Of a stretch of 32,622 bases of DNA, positions 8,103-16,343 are shown piece after piece. This DNA comes from Bacillota bacterium (GTDB lineage: Bacteria; Bacillota; Clostridia; Acetivibrionales; DSM-1351). The stretch covers positions 1-32,622 of the forward strand of contig JAEYTP010000053.1 of NCBI GenBank assembly GCA_023433945.1. The letters run 5' to 3'. The translations under genes were made by a program, and so were the position numbers. A model generated the notes under the pieces. That model did no database searches and was not told the DNA's origin. It saw only the letters and a program-made list of their open reading frames with translations. Positions within the stretch are counted from its first letter, which is position 1. Every line of letters begins with the position of its first letter.

Positions 8103-8762
8103 ATGAATATAGTAATAGCAGGAGGCGGGAAAATAGGATATTACCTAGTTAAGACCCTGCAGCCATATAAACATCGTATTACCGTTATAGAGCCTCAAAA
8201 GGAATTATGTGAAAAAATAGCAAACCAGTTGAATGTATGCGTAATCAATGGGGATGCTACTACTCTTGAGCATCTTGAGGAAGCAAAATGCGATATTGCC
8301 GATATTTTTATTGCTGTTACTGGTAGAGATGAGGAGAATCTGATAGCTTGCCAGCTTGCAAAGAGAAATTTTGAAATAAAAAGAACGATTGCAAGAGTTA
8401 ATAATCCTAAAAATATTACAGTTTTTGAAAAGTTGGGTGTAGATCTGGTTGTAAGCAGTACTTCCATAATAGCTGATTTGATCGAACAGGAAGTTGATTA
8501 TTCAGGTATGAAAACTTTGATGAAGCTAAAAAACGGTAATATTGTATTGAGTGAAATCCTTATTACAGGCACTTCAAGGGTCAAAAACAAGTGCCTTAAG
8601 GACTTGAAGATACCCAGGGATAGTATCCTAATATCAGTAATACGTCAAGAAGATACTGTTATTATACCAAATGGTTTTACAGAGCTAAAAGAAGGGGATC
8701 ATATTATTGTTGCATCATCTCAGCAGGATCAGCAGGTTATTAAGGAATTTTTTATTGGATAG
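8103..8762 (+). CDS. trkA: TrkA-type K+ uptake regulatory protein (second copy)
   Basis: A 219-residue paralogue of the preceding gene, with RCK-N starting MNIVIAGGGKIGYYLVKTL (motif GGGKIG), an acidic strand end ITVIEPQ, the GDAT motif (INGDATTLEHLEEA) and a TrkA-C domain from about residue 135. It has the same role in Trk/Ktr potassium uptake. The GDAT motif is clearer here than in the first copy (GVPIDQDVL), so the two may differ in ligand. ATG 8103 gives the family N-terminus; the ribosome site AAAGGA is rather far (13 bases). Nearby ATG 8098 is out of frame. Confidence 0.88.
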   Translation: MNIVIAGGGKIGYYLVKTLQPYKHRITVIEPQKELCEKIANQLNVCVINGDATTLEHLEEAKCDIADIFIAVTGRDEENLIACQLAKRNFEIKRTIARVNNPKNITVFEKLGVDLVVSSTSIIADLIEQEVDYSGMKTLMKLKNGNIVLSEILITGTSRVKNKCLKDLKIPRDSILISVIRQEDTVIIPNGFTELKEGDHIIVASSQQDQQVIKEFFIG

Positions 8763-8792
8763 TTGCATTGTGCTATTTTATTGTGTTACAAT
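8763..8792 (+). promoter_or_regulatory. Candidate promoter of the tyrS T-box leader
   Basis: TTGCAT at 8763-8768 and TACAAT at 8787-8792 are separated by 18 bp. Transcription from here would begin close to the 5' end of the T-box leader. Each box has one mismatch to the sigma-A consensus. Confidence 0.45.
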
Positions 8793-8814
8793 GATACAAA
8801 ATTCATATTGTTAA

Positions 8815-9031
8815 AAGCAATGAATACTCAAATTAGCTTTTATTGGTGACATTCAGAGAACGGCCTATATGGTGAGATGGCCGGCGTACAATGAAGGTGA
8901 ATTACAATGTTGGAGCTTTTATGTAAGTGCGCGATAAGCACATTGAGGCAAATATTATATGTTTGCGAATTAAGGTGGTACCACGAGTTCTTCGTCCTTA
9001 TCTATGATTTGGATAAAGAGCTTTTTTATTT
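8815..9031 (+). promoter_or_regulatory. T-box riboswitch of tyrS
   Basis: A T-box leader controlling tyrS by reading uncharged tRNA. The diagnostic T-box AAGGTGGTACCACG is at 8972-8985. It is followed by a terminator-like helix (TCCTTATC with GGATAAAGA) and a run of T (about 8994-9031). Upstream is the long stem I with AGAGA (8855-8859) and GGTGAGATGG. The likely specifier codon is TAC (tyrosine) at 8903-8905 in the context GAAT-TAC-AATG, matching the downstream gene. Uncharged tRNA-Tyr would stabilise the antiterminator and let tyrS be transcribed. The exact specifier needs a covariance-model fold. Confidence 0.88.
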
Positions 9032-9066
9032 TGTAAGAAATGAATTAAAGAAATGGAGAGATTAGA

Positions 9067-10290
9067 ATGAGCGTTTTTGAAGTGCTAAAAGAAAGAGGAT
9101 ACCTTGCACAGGTAACACATGAAGAAGAAGTAAAGAATTTATTGGAAAATAAGAATGTTACTTTCTATATAGGCTTTGACCCAACTGCAGACAGCTTACA
9201 TGTTGGACATTTTATTCAGCTGATGGTTATGTCCCATATGCAGCAGGCAGGTCACAGACCTATAGTTCTGTTGGGTGGCGGAACCGCAATGGTTGGGGAC
9301 CCAAGCGGCAAAAATGACATGAGGAAGATGATGACAACAGAAATCATTAGCCATAATGTTGCACAGTTTAGAAAGCAGATTTCTAAATTCATAGATTTTT
9401 CTGATGACAAAGCCATAATGGTTGACAATGGAGAATGGTTAAGAGAATTAAACTATATAGAGTTTTTGAGAAATGTAGGCGTGCATTTTTCTGTAAACAG
9501 AATGCTTTCAGCTGAGTGCTTTAAGTCAAGAATGGAAAATGGATTGACCTTCCTCGAATTTAATTACATGTTAATGCAGGGCTATGACTTCCTTGTTCTC
9601 AACAGGAAATATGATTGTCAAATGCAATTAGGCGGCGATGATCAATGGTCAAATATTCTTGCAGGCATGGAGCTTATCAGAAAATCAGATGGCAAAAGTG
9701 CGTATGGTATGACATTTACCCTGCTGACAACCAGTGAAGGCAAAAAGATGGGTAAAACTGAGAGTGGTGCTCTTTGGCTGGACGCCGAGAAAACTACTCC
9801 TTACGAGTTCTACCAGTACTGGAGAAATATTGCTGATGCCGATGTTGAAAAGTGCCTTGCGCTTCTAACATTTTTACCTATGGAGGAAGTTAGAAGGCTT
9901 GGAGCTCTCAAGGATTCAGCTATAAATGAAGCTAAGAAAGTTTTAGCCTTCGAGGTTACAAAGATTGTTCATGGCGAAGAAGCAGCCATTAATGCTAAGG
10001 ATGCTGCTGAAGCAATATTTGGAGGCAAGGGAAACTCAGATAATATACCATTTATTGAGGTAGAAATGAGCAAGCTTTCAGAGGGCATTAAGATTTTAGA
10101 CCTGCTAGTGATTGCAGAACTCACACCATCAAAGAGTGAAGCTAGGCGTGCAGTACAACAAGGTGGAGTATCAGTTAATGAAGTAAAGGTTGCAAACATA
10201 GATCACACCGTTACTCAAAACGACTTAGTTGATGGAGAATTGATGCTACAAAAAGGTAAAAAGAGCTTTATAAAGATTAAGGCAATATAA
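9067..10290 (+). CDS. tyrS: Tyrosyl-tRNA synthetase
   Basis: A 407-residue class I aminoacyl-tRNA synthetase that attaches tyrosine to tRNA-Tyr. The HIGH motif appears as HVGH at residues 45-48 and the KMSKS motif as KMGKT at 227-231. The tyrosine-site signature QLGGDDQWSNI and the loop YMLMQGYDF are also present. A C-terminal S4-like RNA-binding domain occupies roughly residues 340-407 (PSKSEARRAVQQGGVSVNEVKV). ATG 9067 follows GGAGAG. It is a single-gene unit between its T-box leader and a downstream hairpin. Confidence 0.97.
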   Translation: MSVFEVLKERGYLAQVTHEEEVKNLLENKNVTFYIGFDPTADSLHVGHFIQLMVMSHMQQAGHRPIVLLGGGTAMVGDPSGKNDMRKMMTTEIISHNVAQFRKQISKFIDFSDDKAIMVDNGEWLRELNYIEFLRNVGVHFSVNRMLSAECFKSRMENGLTFLEFNYMLMQGYDFLVLNRKYDCQMQLGGDDQWSNILAGMELIRKSDGKSAYGMTFTLLTTSEGKKMGKTESGALWLDAEKTTPYEFYQYWRNIADADVEKCLALLTFLPMEEVRRLGALKDSAINEAKKVLAFEVTKIVHGEEAAINAKDAAEAIFGGKGNSDNIPFIEVEMSKLSEGIKILDLLVIAELTPSKSEARRAVQQGGVSVNEVKVANIDHTVTQNDLVDGELMLQKGKKSFIKIKAI

Positions 10291-10309
10291 TATAGTTTTA
10301 GAACTAAAA

Positions 10310-10345
10310 GGGTTGTAACAAATAAGTTTATATTTGTTACAACCC
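10310..10345 (+). terminator. Hairpin after tyrS, probable terminator
   Basis: A perfect 15-bp stem (10310-10324 with 10331-10345; arm GGGTTGTAACAAATA) around a 6-base loop lies 20 bases after the tyrS stop codon. It is followed by ATATTTATTA rather than a solid T run, so termination is probable but not certain. The sequence from 10346 to 10480 shows nothing else. Confidence 0.6.
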
Positions 10346-10480
10346 ATATTTATTATTAGTGTATTTAACAATGTACGCATGTGTGCAATAAGATAGGTTG
10401 CTGTACCATTCAACTATAAATAATCATACATTAGCATATTTACAATAACTTACCCATCAGACATAGGATGCATTGACTAA

Positions 10481-11854
10481 TTACCCAACTATAATTTTAG
10501 CTTCAGGGTATACAATATCGGATGAACGATGAGTAGCCTTGATGGTCAGTGCCACAGCAAACGAAAGAGGTCCCACTCTGCCCAAAAACATTGCAATAAG
10601 GATTAAAATTTTACTGCCTGTTGACAACATTGGAGTAAGGTCTAGTGATAAGCCAGCTGTACCAAAGGCTGATGTCGCCTCATACAAAACATCGATAAAT
10701 TTAAAATCAGGCTCAATGGCAAGTATTATTGTAGCAATAGTGCCTATTATTATAGCACTAAGTCCCGTAATGGCTAGAGCTTTATTGATTATATTTTGAT
10801 GAACCTTCTTTTTAAACAAGACCACCTCTTGAGAACCTCGCACCTGTGCAATTATCGCAAAAAATAATACTCCTATGGTGGTAACTTTTATTCCACCGCC
10901 GGTAGACCCTGGTGCCGCTCCAATAAACATAAGAAAAATGGTAAACACCTTGGTTATTTCATGCATTTCACTTACGGGTAAAGAATAAAAACCAGCTGTT
11001 CTAGTTGCAGCGGAATGGAATATAGAGGCATTTATCTTTTCTGGTAAAGAAAGTATTGCTAGTGTTTTTGGGTTGCTAAATTCATTTGCAAAAGTAAACA
11101 AGGCACCTATAATAAGCAGGGTTGCAGAAATGACTAAGACCAGCTTTGTATGGAATAAAAGTCGCTTGTTTTTTCTATATTCGTATATATCTCTCCATAC
11201 TGTAAACCCTAGACCTCCAATAACCAGTAAAGAACTAATTGTATATAATACAAGGGGATTATCATTCATTGTAGTCATACTTACGAAATTACCGTTTTCA
11301 ACTGAGCTCATTATGTCAAAGCCCGAATTGGAAAACGCTGATATGGAATGAAATATCCCTAAATAAAACCCAATACTTCCATACATAGGTACAAAATTTA
11401 TTGATAATAGTATGGCCCCTATTAACTCAATAATTAGAGTTGCAGATACTATTTTTTTAATAAGCTTTAAAGCCTCGTCAAACCTGAAGAGATTTATTGA
11501 TTCCTGTGCAAGAATCATTCCTTTGAGTCCCACTCTTTTTCCTAACAAGATAGAAAAGTAAGTTGCTAGTGTTACAATGCCCAATGCCCCAACTTGAATG
11601 AGTACTAAAATTATAAGCTGACCAAATAGTGACCAGTATTTAAAGGTATCATAAATAACCAGACCCGTTATACAGGACGCAGAGGTTGCTGTAAAAAGTG
11701 CATCCACATAAGGTGTCCAATTTCCGCTTCTTGAACTTATGGGAAGCGTAAGCAACAGTGATCCAACCAAAATGAGTGCTAGAAAGCTCAAAACTATTAA
11801 TTTAGCTGGTGCAATGCTCAAAAGGTTAATTTTCTTTTTAGTATTAACTGACAT
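10481..11854 (-). CDS. trkH: TrkH/KtrB-family potassium transporter
   Basis: A 457-residue membrane protein of the superfamily of K+ transporters, built from four membrane-loop-membrane repeats. The four selectivity-filter loops are recognisable by their glycine: TSASCITGLVIYDT, SAFSNSGFDIMSS, AATRTAGFYSLP and EATSAFGTAGLSLDLTP. It conducts K+ through the cytoplasmic membrane and needs a TrkA-type regulatory subunit; two such genes lie 2-3 kb away on the other strand. ATG 11854 has AAGGTGAT upstream. No terminator is visible downstream. Confidence 0.93.
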   Translation of the reverse strand: MSVNTKKKINLLSIAPAKLIVLSFLALILVGSLLLTLPISSRSGNWTPYVDALFTATSASCITGLVIYDTFKYWSLFGQLIILVLIQVGALGIVTLATYFSILLGKRVGLKGMILAQESINLFRFDEALKLIKKIVSATLIIELIGAILLSINFVPMYGSIGFYLGIFHSISAFSNSGFDIMSSVENGNFVSMTTMNDNPLVLYTISSLLVIGGLGFTVWRDIYEYRKNKRLLFHTKLVLVISATLLIIGALFTFANEFSNPKTLAILSLPEKINASIFHSAATRTAGFYSLPVSEMHEITKVFTIFLMFIGAAPGSTGGGIKVTTIGVLFFAIIAQVRGSQEVVLFKKKVHQNIINKALAITGLSAIIIGTIATIILAIEPDFKFIDVLYEATSAFGTAGLSLDLTPMLSTGSKILILIAMFLGRVGPLSFAVALTIKATHRSSDIVYPEAKIIVG

Positions 11855-12219
11855 ATTTTATCACCTTAGTAATAATAACTGTAAGTATAGATTTCCTACT
11901 TAACATAATATTATAATAACAACCATCTAGAATATAATTCCTTATAATGGGCCAAACCTTTCAAGTTGTGAAATACCAGAAAAAAGGTATCTGCCTCAGA
12001 ATAAATCTATTATATCTTTAAATAAGCTATTTTACTAGTATTTTAGGACGGTCATTTTCACCCTCAGGTTATTGGGTATTTATTGAAATAAATGGAATTA
12101 TATGCTAGAGTGTTATTGGAAATAAAGAGCAAAAATTAGTATATGATATACTTTTGAGTAATATTTATTTAAATAATATTAGCTTGAGAATAGTTCATAC
12201 TCTATAGGAGGTCATCTAT
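11855..12219. other. 365-bp intergenic region with two palindromes
   Basis: This gap separates the divergent trkH and beta-helix genes. I see no open frame or known riboswitch. Two operator-like palindromes lie near the beta-helix gene: AGTATAT-G-ATATACT at 12138-12152 (perfect 7-bp arms, 1-base centre) and TAATAT..ATATTA around TATTTAAATA at 12159-12181. A short hairpin ATACC/GGTAT is near 11971-11988. The TATAAT-like sequence near 11912-11924 read on the minus strand could serve trkH. Confidence 0.5.
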
Positions 12220-14412
12220 TTGAGAAATCATTTTAAGCTTTTATCGTTGATTTTGATTGTTTCAATCCTTCTTTCTACTAGTAGTGCCCTTGCCGAAATA
12301 AAGCCTATGAAAACATCAGCGACAACTCCCACATACAGTGACGTTGAATTGGCTAGGGCAGTGTCACTTGGAATAGGTAGCTATTCTTACTCCAAAAATA
12401 CACCTATTACATATAAGCAGTTTTTCCAAATGCTAGATGCATCTGTTAAACTATCTAAATACAGTGCACTTGCACAATGGAAGAAGCAATTACCCAAGGC
12501 AAGAGCATCAACTAAAACAATGCGCCGTGAAGAGGGGATGATTGCTGTCTATTATGCCGCCAGCACACTTGGGGCTGATTATTGTAATACTAATACCGAT
12601 TGGGGCATTATAAATGATTTAATTGGGGATGGTGCATGGAGTAAATTTTCTTTTAATTATCCGTTGTTTCCCGACTGGAACAAACAAGCCAAACTTGGTG
12701 CCGACACGTGGGGCAATCACGTGGTAGCTGCTTATATCTACTCAATGGGGAGAATGTCATTGTATAGTGAAAAGACGATATTTGACTATGATGCTGTAAA
12801 GGTTTCAATGAATCCCGATAAGGTATTTACTTATGAGGACGGGCTGCGTGCAGCATTGAGACTATATGATTCGAAGCCACAGGAATCTCAAATTGCAAAA
12901 AATACAGCAGAGGCTGCTATTCTGAAGAAAGCTGATGAGCGGCGCAAAGCTATTTTAAATAGTAAAACCAATATAACTATTAAAGGCATCTCCTATTATG
13001 TATCCAACTCAGGAAATGACAATAACGATGGACGCTCCCCTGCTACAGCCTGGGCTACGTTGGAGAAGGTAAACAATGCTGATTTAAAAGCCGGAGATGG
13101 CGTTTTATTTCAACGTGGGGGACTTTGGAGGGGACTTATAAAATGTAAGGATAACGTAACCTATTCCGCTTATGGGGAAGGCAATAAGCCAAAAATTTTC
13201 GGCTCCCCTGAAAATGGTGCCAACCCTGATAAATGGAAATTATTAGAGGGCACTAAAAATATTTGGGTGTTTTATAAGGATATGTATGATACCAGCGGAA
13301 TTGTATTTGATGATGGAAAAAGCTGGGCGGCAAGAACGGAAGCATATTGGGATGGCAGTAAATATGTTGATATGGTAACCAGAAAGGCTATTGATATAAA
13401 GAAGCTTGAAAATCTAACCCTGTTTAGTGCTGTTGACTATACCGGGTATTCCTCTGAGGAAGCCAGATTCGAATTGGTAAAGCAGGGTAAGTTATATCTG
13501 CGCTGCGATGCAGGAAACCCCGGTAAATTATATAGCTCTATCGAATTTCTCTGCCTCAAAGACAACGGCGGCAGTGAATTCATGATTCAAGGCGCTGATG
13601 GAAATACTATAGATAATCTTTGCGTAATGTATAGTAACGGAACAGGAATACAAATATGCAGCAATTCAACTGTTCAAAATTGTGAAGTAGGCTGGCTGGG
13701 TGGTGGGGTAATGAATTTCGCATCATTTGGTCAGCAGGGTATACTGCGTGTGGGTGATGGGATTACACTAGGACGTGGTGAGGGAAGAACGGGCATCAAC
13801 AACTCTGCTATAAATAATTATATCCACCATCAATATGACCAGGCAATAGCTATTGAAATTGGACCCGGCCGGGATGAAAATCTGAGACTCGTGGAAAATG
13901 CCACCGTTAAGGGCAATCTGGTAGAAAGGAGCTCGGGTGGTATTTTAGTCGCAGATTGGGACGCAGCACATTCTGATACCTATGACAAGCCACTTTTTAA
14001 CAACATACTTATCGAGGATAACTACTTATTGTATATGGGCTTTGGATGGTCTCACCTTGTTCTGGACAATAATTGGGGTTATGCCAGTGAGCCCAATAAT
14101 GGTAATTGCGTAATTATGTTTGGTTTTCCAGCCAAATCAGGTACAAATATAACGGTAAAAAACAATGTACTCTACAAATCAAGGTATGCACTGGTAGGCG
14201 GAAAACCAATCGTATTAGACAAAACAGTAATACCCCAACAATACCAGGCTAAGTTTTCAGGTAATACCTATGTTCAAAATATAGGCGGATTTTTGGCAGA
14301 ATGGGGTTTGACAAAGAGTGGCAATGACACAAAGAAATACCTTTTTGGTATCAATGCTGAAAAAACTGTTAAGGACGTGCTGGGAGACAAAACGGGTGTG
14401 GTTTTAAAATAG
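12220..14412 (+). CDS. Secreted right-handed parallel beta-helix protein
   Basis: A 730-residue exported protein. Residues 1-25 form a signal peptide (MRNHFKLL, a hydrophobic core, cleavage after ALA-like ALAE). Residues about 35-225 are a helix-rich region with weak resemblance to S-layer-homology repeats (PITYKQFFQMLDASVKL, FTYEDGLRAALRLY). From about 257 it enters a beta-helix protein of the type starting YYVSNSGNDNNDGRSPATAW and LKAGDGVLFQRGGLWRG, followed by N-rich turns (NTIDNLCVMYSNGTG, NATVKGNLVERSSGGI, NNILIEDNYLLYMGFG). Such proteins often bind or cleave polysaccharides (lyase or hydrolase), but no catalytic motif is recognised and no dockerin is present. TTG 12220 has TAGGAGGT 7 bases upstream. 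Confidence 0.82.
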   Translation: MRNHFKLLSLILIVSILLSTSSALAEIKPMKTSATTPTYSDVELARAVSLGIGSYSYSKNTPITYKQFFQMLDASVKLSKYSALAQWKKQLPKARASTKTMRREEGMIAVYYAASTLGADYCNTNTDWGIINDLIGDGAWSKFSFNYPLFPDWNKQAKLGADTWGNHVVAAYIYSMGRMSLYSEKTIFDYDAVKVSMNPDKVFTYEDGLRAALRLYDSKPQESQIAKNTAEAAILKKADERRKAILNSKTNITIKGISYYVSNSGNDNNDGRSPATAWATLEKVNNADLKAGDGVLFQRGGLWRGLIKCKDNVTYSAYGEGNKPKIFGSPENGANPDKWKLLEGTKNIWVFYKDMYDTSGIVFDDGKSWAARTEAYWDGSKYVDMVTRKAIDIKKLENLTLFSAVDYTGYSSEEARFELVKQGKLYLRCDAGNPGKLYSSIEFLCLKDNGGSEFMIQGADGNTIDNLCVMYSNGTGIQICSNSTVQNCEVGWLGGGVMNFASFGQQGILRVGDGITLGRGEGRTGINNSAINNYIHHQYDQAIAIEIGPGRDENLRLVENATVKGNLVERSSGGILVADWDAAHSDTYDKPLFNNILIEDNYLLYMGFGWSHLVLDNNWGYASEPNNGNCVIMFGFPAKSGTNITVKNNVLYKSRYALVGGKPIVLDKTVIPQQYQAKFSGNTYVQNIGGFLAEWGLTKSGNDTKKYLFGINAEKTVKDVLGDKTGVVLK

Positions 14413-14524
14413 GGAAGAAGATGCGTGGTAACACTTTTTTACTAAAAGCATAGAATATTAATACAGAGAAATAACTTACGCTTCATAAATTCTTCATTTT
14501 TCAAATAAATAAGGAGGGCTTGTA

Positions 14525-14605
14525 GTGAATATGCCAACTATGAAAGTGTTCCAACGTCACGGAGGTGCAGTAAATTATGGACAAATTTGTTGTCACGGGG
14601 GGTAG
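14525..14605 (+). CDS. Possible 26-codon leader ORF overlapping murA
   Basis: A short frame starting GTG 14525 (or ATG 14531) sits 6 bases after the strongest ribosome site of this region, AAGGAGGG (14511-14518). It ends at TAG 14603-14605, 29 bases inside the murA fragment in another frame. Its product would start MNMPTMKVFQRHGG and contains CCHGG at the end. Nothing shows that it is a conserved peptide; the ribosome site and the overlap are the only evidence. It could couple or dampen translation of murA. Confidence 0.25.
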   Translation: MNMPTMKVFQRHGGAVNYGQICCHGG

Positions 14606-14957
14606 AAAACTTAAAGGCGATATTGAAATAGATGGTGCAAAGAATTCTGTATTGCCAATTCTAGCTGCAACAATCATTAATGGTGGGGAAAACATTATAA
14701 AAAATTGTCCAATGTTTAAGGATGTCGAGATTCTTCTGAATATATTAAGGAACCTCGGGTGTAAAGTAAAAGTAGAGAATAATGTTGTAGTGGTAGATTC
14801 ATCAACAATAACTTCCACACTGGTTCCGGAGGATCTAGCTACAGAAATGAGATCGTCAATAATACTGATGGGTCCAATACTTGCGAGGGTTGGAAAAGTG
14901 ACTATAAGCTATCCGGGTGGGTGGCTTAGAATATTGTCTCTTAAAAATTGTACTTAA
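14577..14957 (+). pseudogene. murA: murA 5' fragment (codons 1-115, interrupted)
   Basis: N-terminal part of UDP-N-acetylglucosamine 1-carboxyvinyltransferase, which adds enolpyruvate to UDP-GlcNAc in the first committed step of peptidoglycan synthesis. Residues 1-115 match MurA from MDKFVVTGGRKLKGDIEIDGAKNS-type start (K22-N23 substrate region included) through EMRSSIILMGP and end at SYPGG. The next codon should be the catalytic Cys116 (Cys115 in E. coli). Instead the frame reads TGG and ten foreign codons to a stop at 14957. The rest of the gene, 305 codons, lies at 25860-26777. No frameshift or stop lies within the 115 codons. ATG 14577 has GGAGGTG at 14561-14567. Confidence 0.93.
14916..14923 (+). 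repeat. Left copy of the 8-bp core GGTGGGTG (attL-like)
   Basis: GGTGGGTG encodes the Gly-Gly and the first bases of the catalytic Cys codon of murA. It is identical to 25854-25861. Left of it the sequence is murA; right of it (GCTTAGAATATTGT) is not. The identity stops on both sides (G versus A before, G versus T after). Confidence 0.8.
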
Positions 14958-15001
14958 TTTACAAGATTAGAATCACAATTATCCTTATGCTAAAAATTAA
15001 A

Positions 15002-15045
15002 AAAATCTTATGCACCATCCTAAAAATTCAAGCACATAAGATTTT
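15002..15045 (-). terminator. Terminator of the receiver gene
   Basis: A perfect 11-bp stem (AAAATCTTATG at 15002-15012 with CATAAGATTTT at 15035-15045) lies 33 bases past the receiver stop codon. Read on the minus strand it runs into a T-rich tract. It also falls close to the left end of the segment interrupting murA. Confidence 0.7.
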
Positions 15046-15077
15046 ACTAAGGAATCAATGGAATATATTACAAAGTA

Positions 15078-15482
15078 TTAGTTAGGCTTAAGTTCCAAGA
15101 GCATTTTCCTGTAGCTTAAGGCTTTTCTAATCTTATTCACAAGTATAAGCTCGTTCACGTTGTTAAGTGGTTTTTGAATAAAGTCATAAATATCATATCT
15201 AAGTACTTTCTCTATCTCTGTCATTTCTAGCCCGGAAGCAACAATTACAGGAATTTCTTTGCTAAAGGCAGTTTTTGAAAACTCCTCTAAAAAACCGAAC
15301 CCATCTAGTACTGGCATTACAATGTCTAAAATAATTAAATCAACGTTTCGACTTTCAATTAGGTCAAGGGCTTCTCTGCCATTCAATGCTGAAATAATAT
15401 TAACCCTTTCATTGTAAAGATAGTTCCTGAGAATTGCATTGTCAAGTACATTGTCATCAGTGACTAAAATAGTACTTATCAT
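15078..15482 (-). CDS. Stand-alone response-regulator receiver (CheY-like)
   Basis: A 134-residue single receiver domain. The acidic pair D9-D10 (ILVTDDN), the phospho-acceptor D53 (LIILDIVMPVLDGF), the serine of the VASG switch and the conserved lysine with proline (FIQKPLNN) are all present, so it should be phosphorylated. There is no DNA-binding or enzymatic output domain and no histidine kinase next to it. It is divergent from the ECF sigma gene. The partner kinase and output are unknown; a role in a phosphorelay or by protein contact is inference. Confidence 0.88.
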   Translation of the reverse strand: MISTILVTDDNVLDNAILRNYLYNERVNIISALNGREALDLIESRNVDLIILDIVMPVLDGFGFLEEFSKTAFSKEIPVIVASGLEMTEIEKVLRYDIYDFIQKPLNNVNELILVNKIRKALSYRKMLLELKPN

Positions 15483-15726
15483 AGTAAAATATCAGATCCT
15501 TTCGCCATTGAATTTACTGACTATTTTATTCTATTTTTTTTGATAAAAACCTCTAAAAAAGTATATAAAAATCTTCATATTTATTTATTAAATAATGTGT
15601 CTTATTTACAAAAATAATTTTTACAGTAAATCTGTGGTATAATTATATCCATAATAATAGGTTAACTAAAATAATCTAATGGGTGAAGTTACATAATAAG
15701 TGAATACTAAAGGTAGGAAAGTAAAA

Positions 15727-16341
15727 ATGCATTCAACAAATGAGGATATTTTGCTAAACAAGGCAAGAGATGGTGATATAGCAGCCTTTGAGCATCTAAT
15801 GAGTACTCATTACAAAAAAGTTTATAATATTTGCTATAGGATGGTTAATAATGCTGAGGATGCTAGTGAATTAGCACAGGAGACATTCTTAAAGGTTTAT
15901 AGGCATATTTCTGACTTTAAAGGAAACAGCTCTATCTCTACATGGCTTTACAGGATAGCATCAAATGTTTGCCTAGATTTTTTGCGTAAAAACAAGAAAC
16001 ACCAGACCATATCATTAGAGAAAGAGACTTTCGAAGATTTGCAAATAAAAGATATGATATCAACTGTAGATGAAGGACCTGAAAAAATTGCTGAGTCCAA
16101 TGAAAAGAAGGCTGCAATAAAGGAAGCCTTATCAAAAATGAATGAGCTTAACAGAAATGCTGTTATTCTCAGAGATTTTATGAATCTGAGTTATGAAGAA
16201 ATGTCAAATGCCCTCAACCTTCCAATTGGTACTGTTAAATCAAGAATAAGCAGAGCTAGAAGTGAGTTGAGAGATTTGCTTACGTCTGGCAAGGAACATT
16301 TATTCTCAGATTACGTCAAAAAAGATAGAAGGGAGGGATAG
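15727..16341 (+). CDS. ECF-type RNA polymerase sigma factor (SigW-like)
   Basis: A 204-residue extracytoplasmic-function sigma factor. Region 2 (residues about 15-85) shows YKKVYNICYRMVNNAEDASELAQETFLKVYRHI and STWLYRIASNVCLDFLRK; region 4 (about 130-185) shows NAVILRDFMNLSYEEMSNALNLPIGTVKSRISRAR. It directs RNA polymerase to a small regulon, probably for envelope stress. ATG 15727 has AGGTAGGA 8 bases ahead; a GTG at 15700 would add nine residues. The anti-sigma gene starts two bases after the stop codon, showing translational coupling. A TATAAT-like sequence at 15638-15643 may belong to its promoter, but no good -35 is seen. Confidence 0.93.
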   Translation: MHSTNEDILLNKARDGDIAAFEHLMSTHYKKVYNICYRMVNNAEDASELAQETFLKVYRHISDFKGNSSISTWLYRIASNVCLDFLRKNKKHQTISLEKETFEDLQIKDMISTVDEGPEKIAESNEKKAAIKEALSKMNELNRNAVILRDFMNLSYEEMSNALNLPIGTVKSRISRARSELRDLLTSGKEHLFSDYVKKDRREG

Positions 16342-16343
16342 CT

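Noticed and set aside
11855..12219. Riboswitch (c-di-AMP or c-di-GMP type) upstream of trkH or the beta-helix gene
   Set aside because: I looked for the conserved cores on both strands and found no convincing match.
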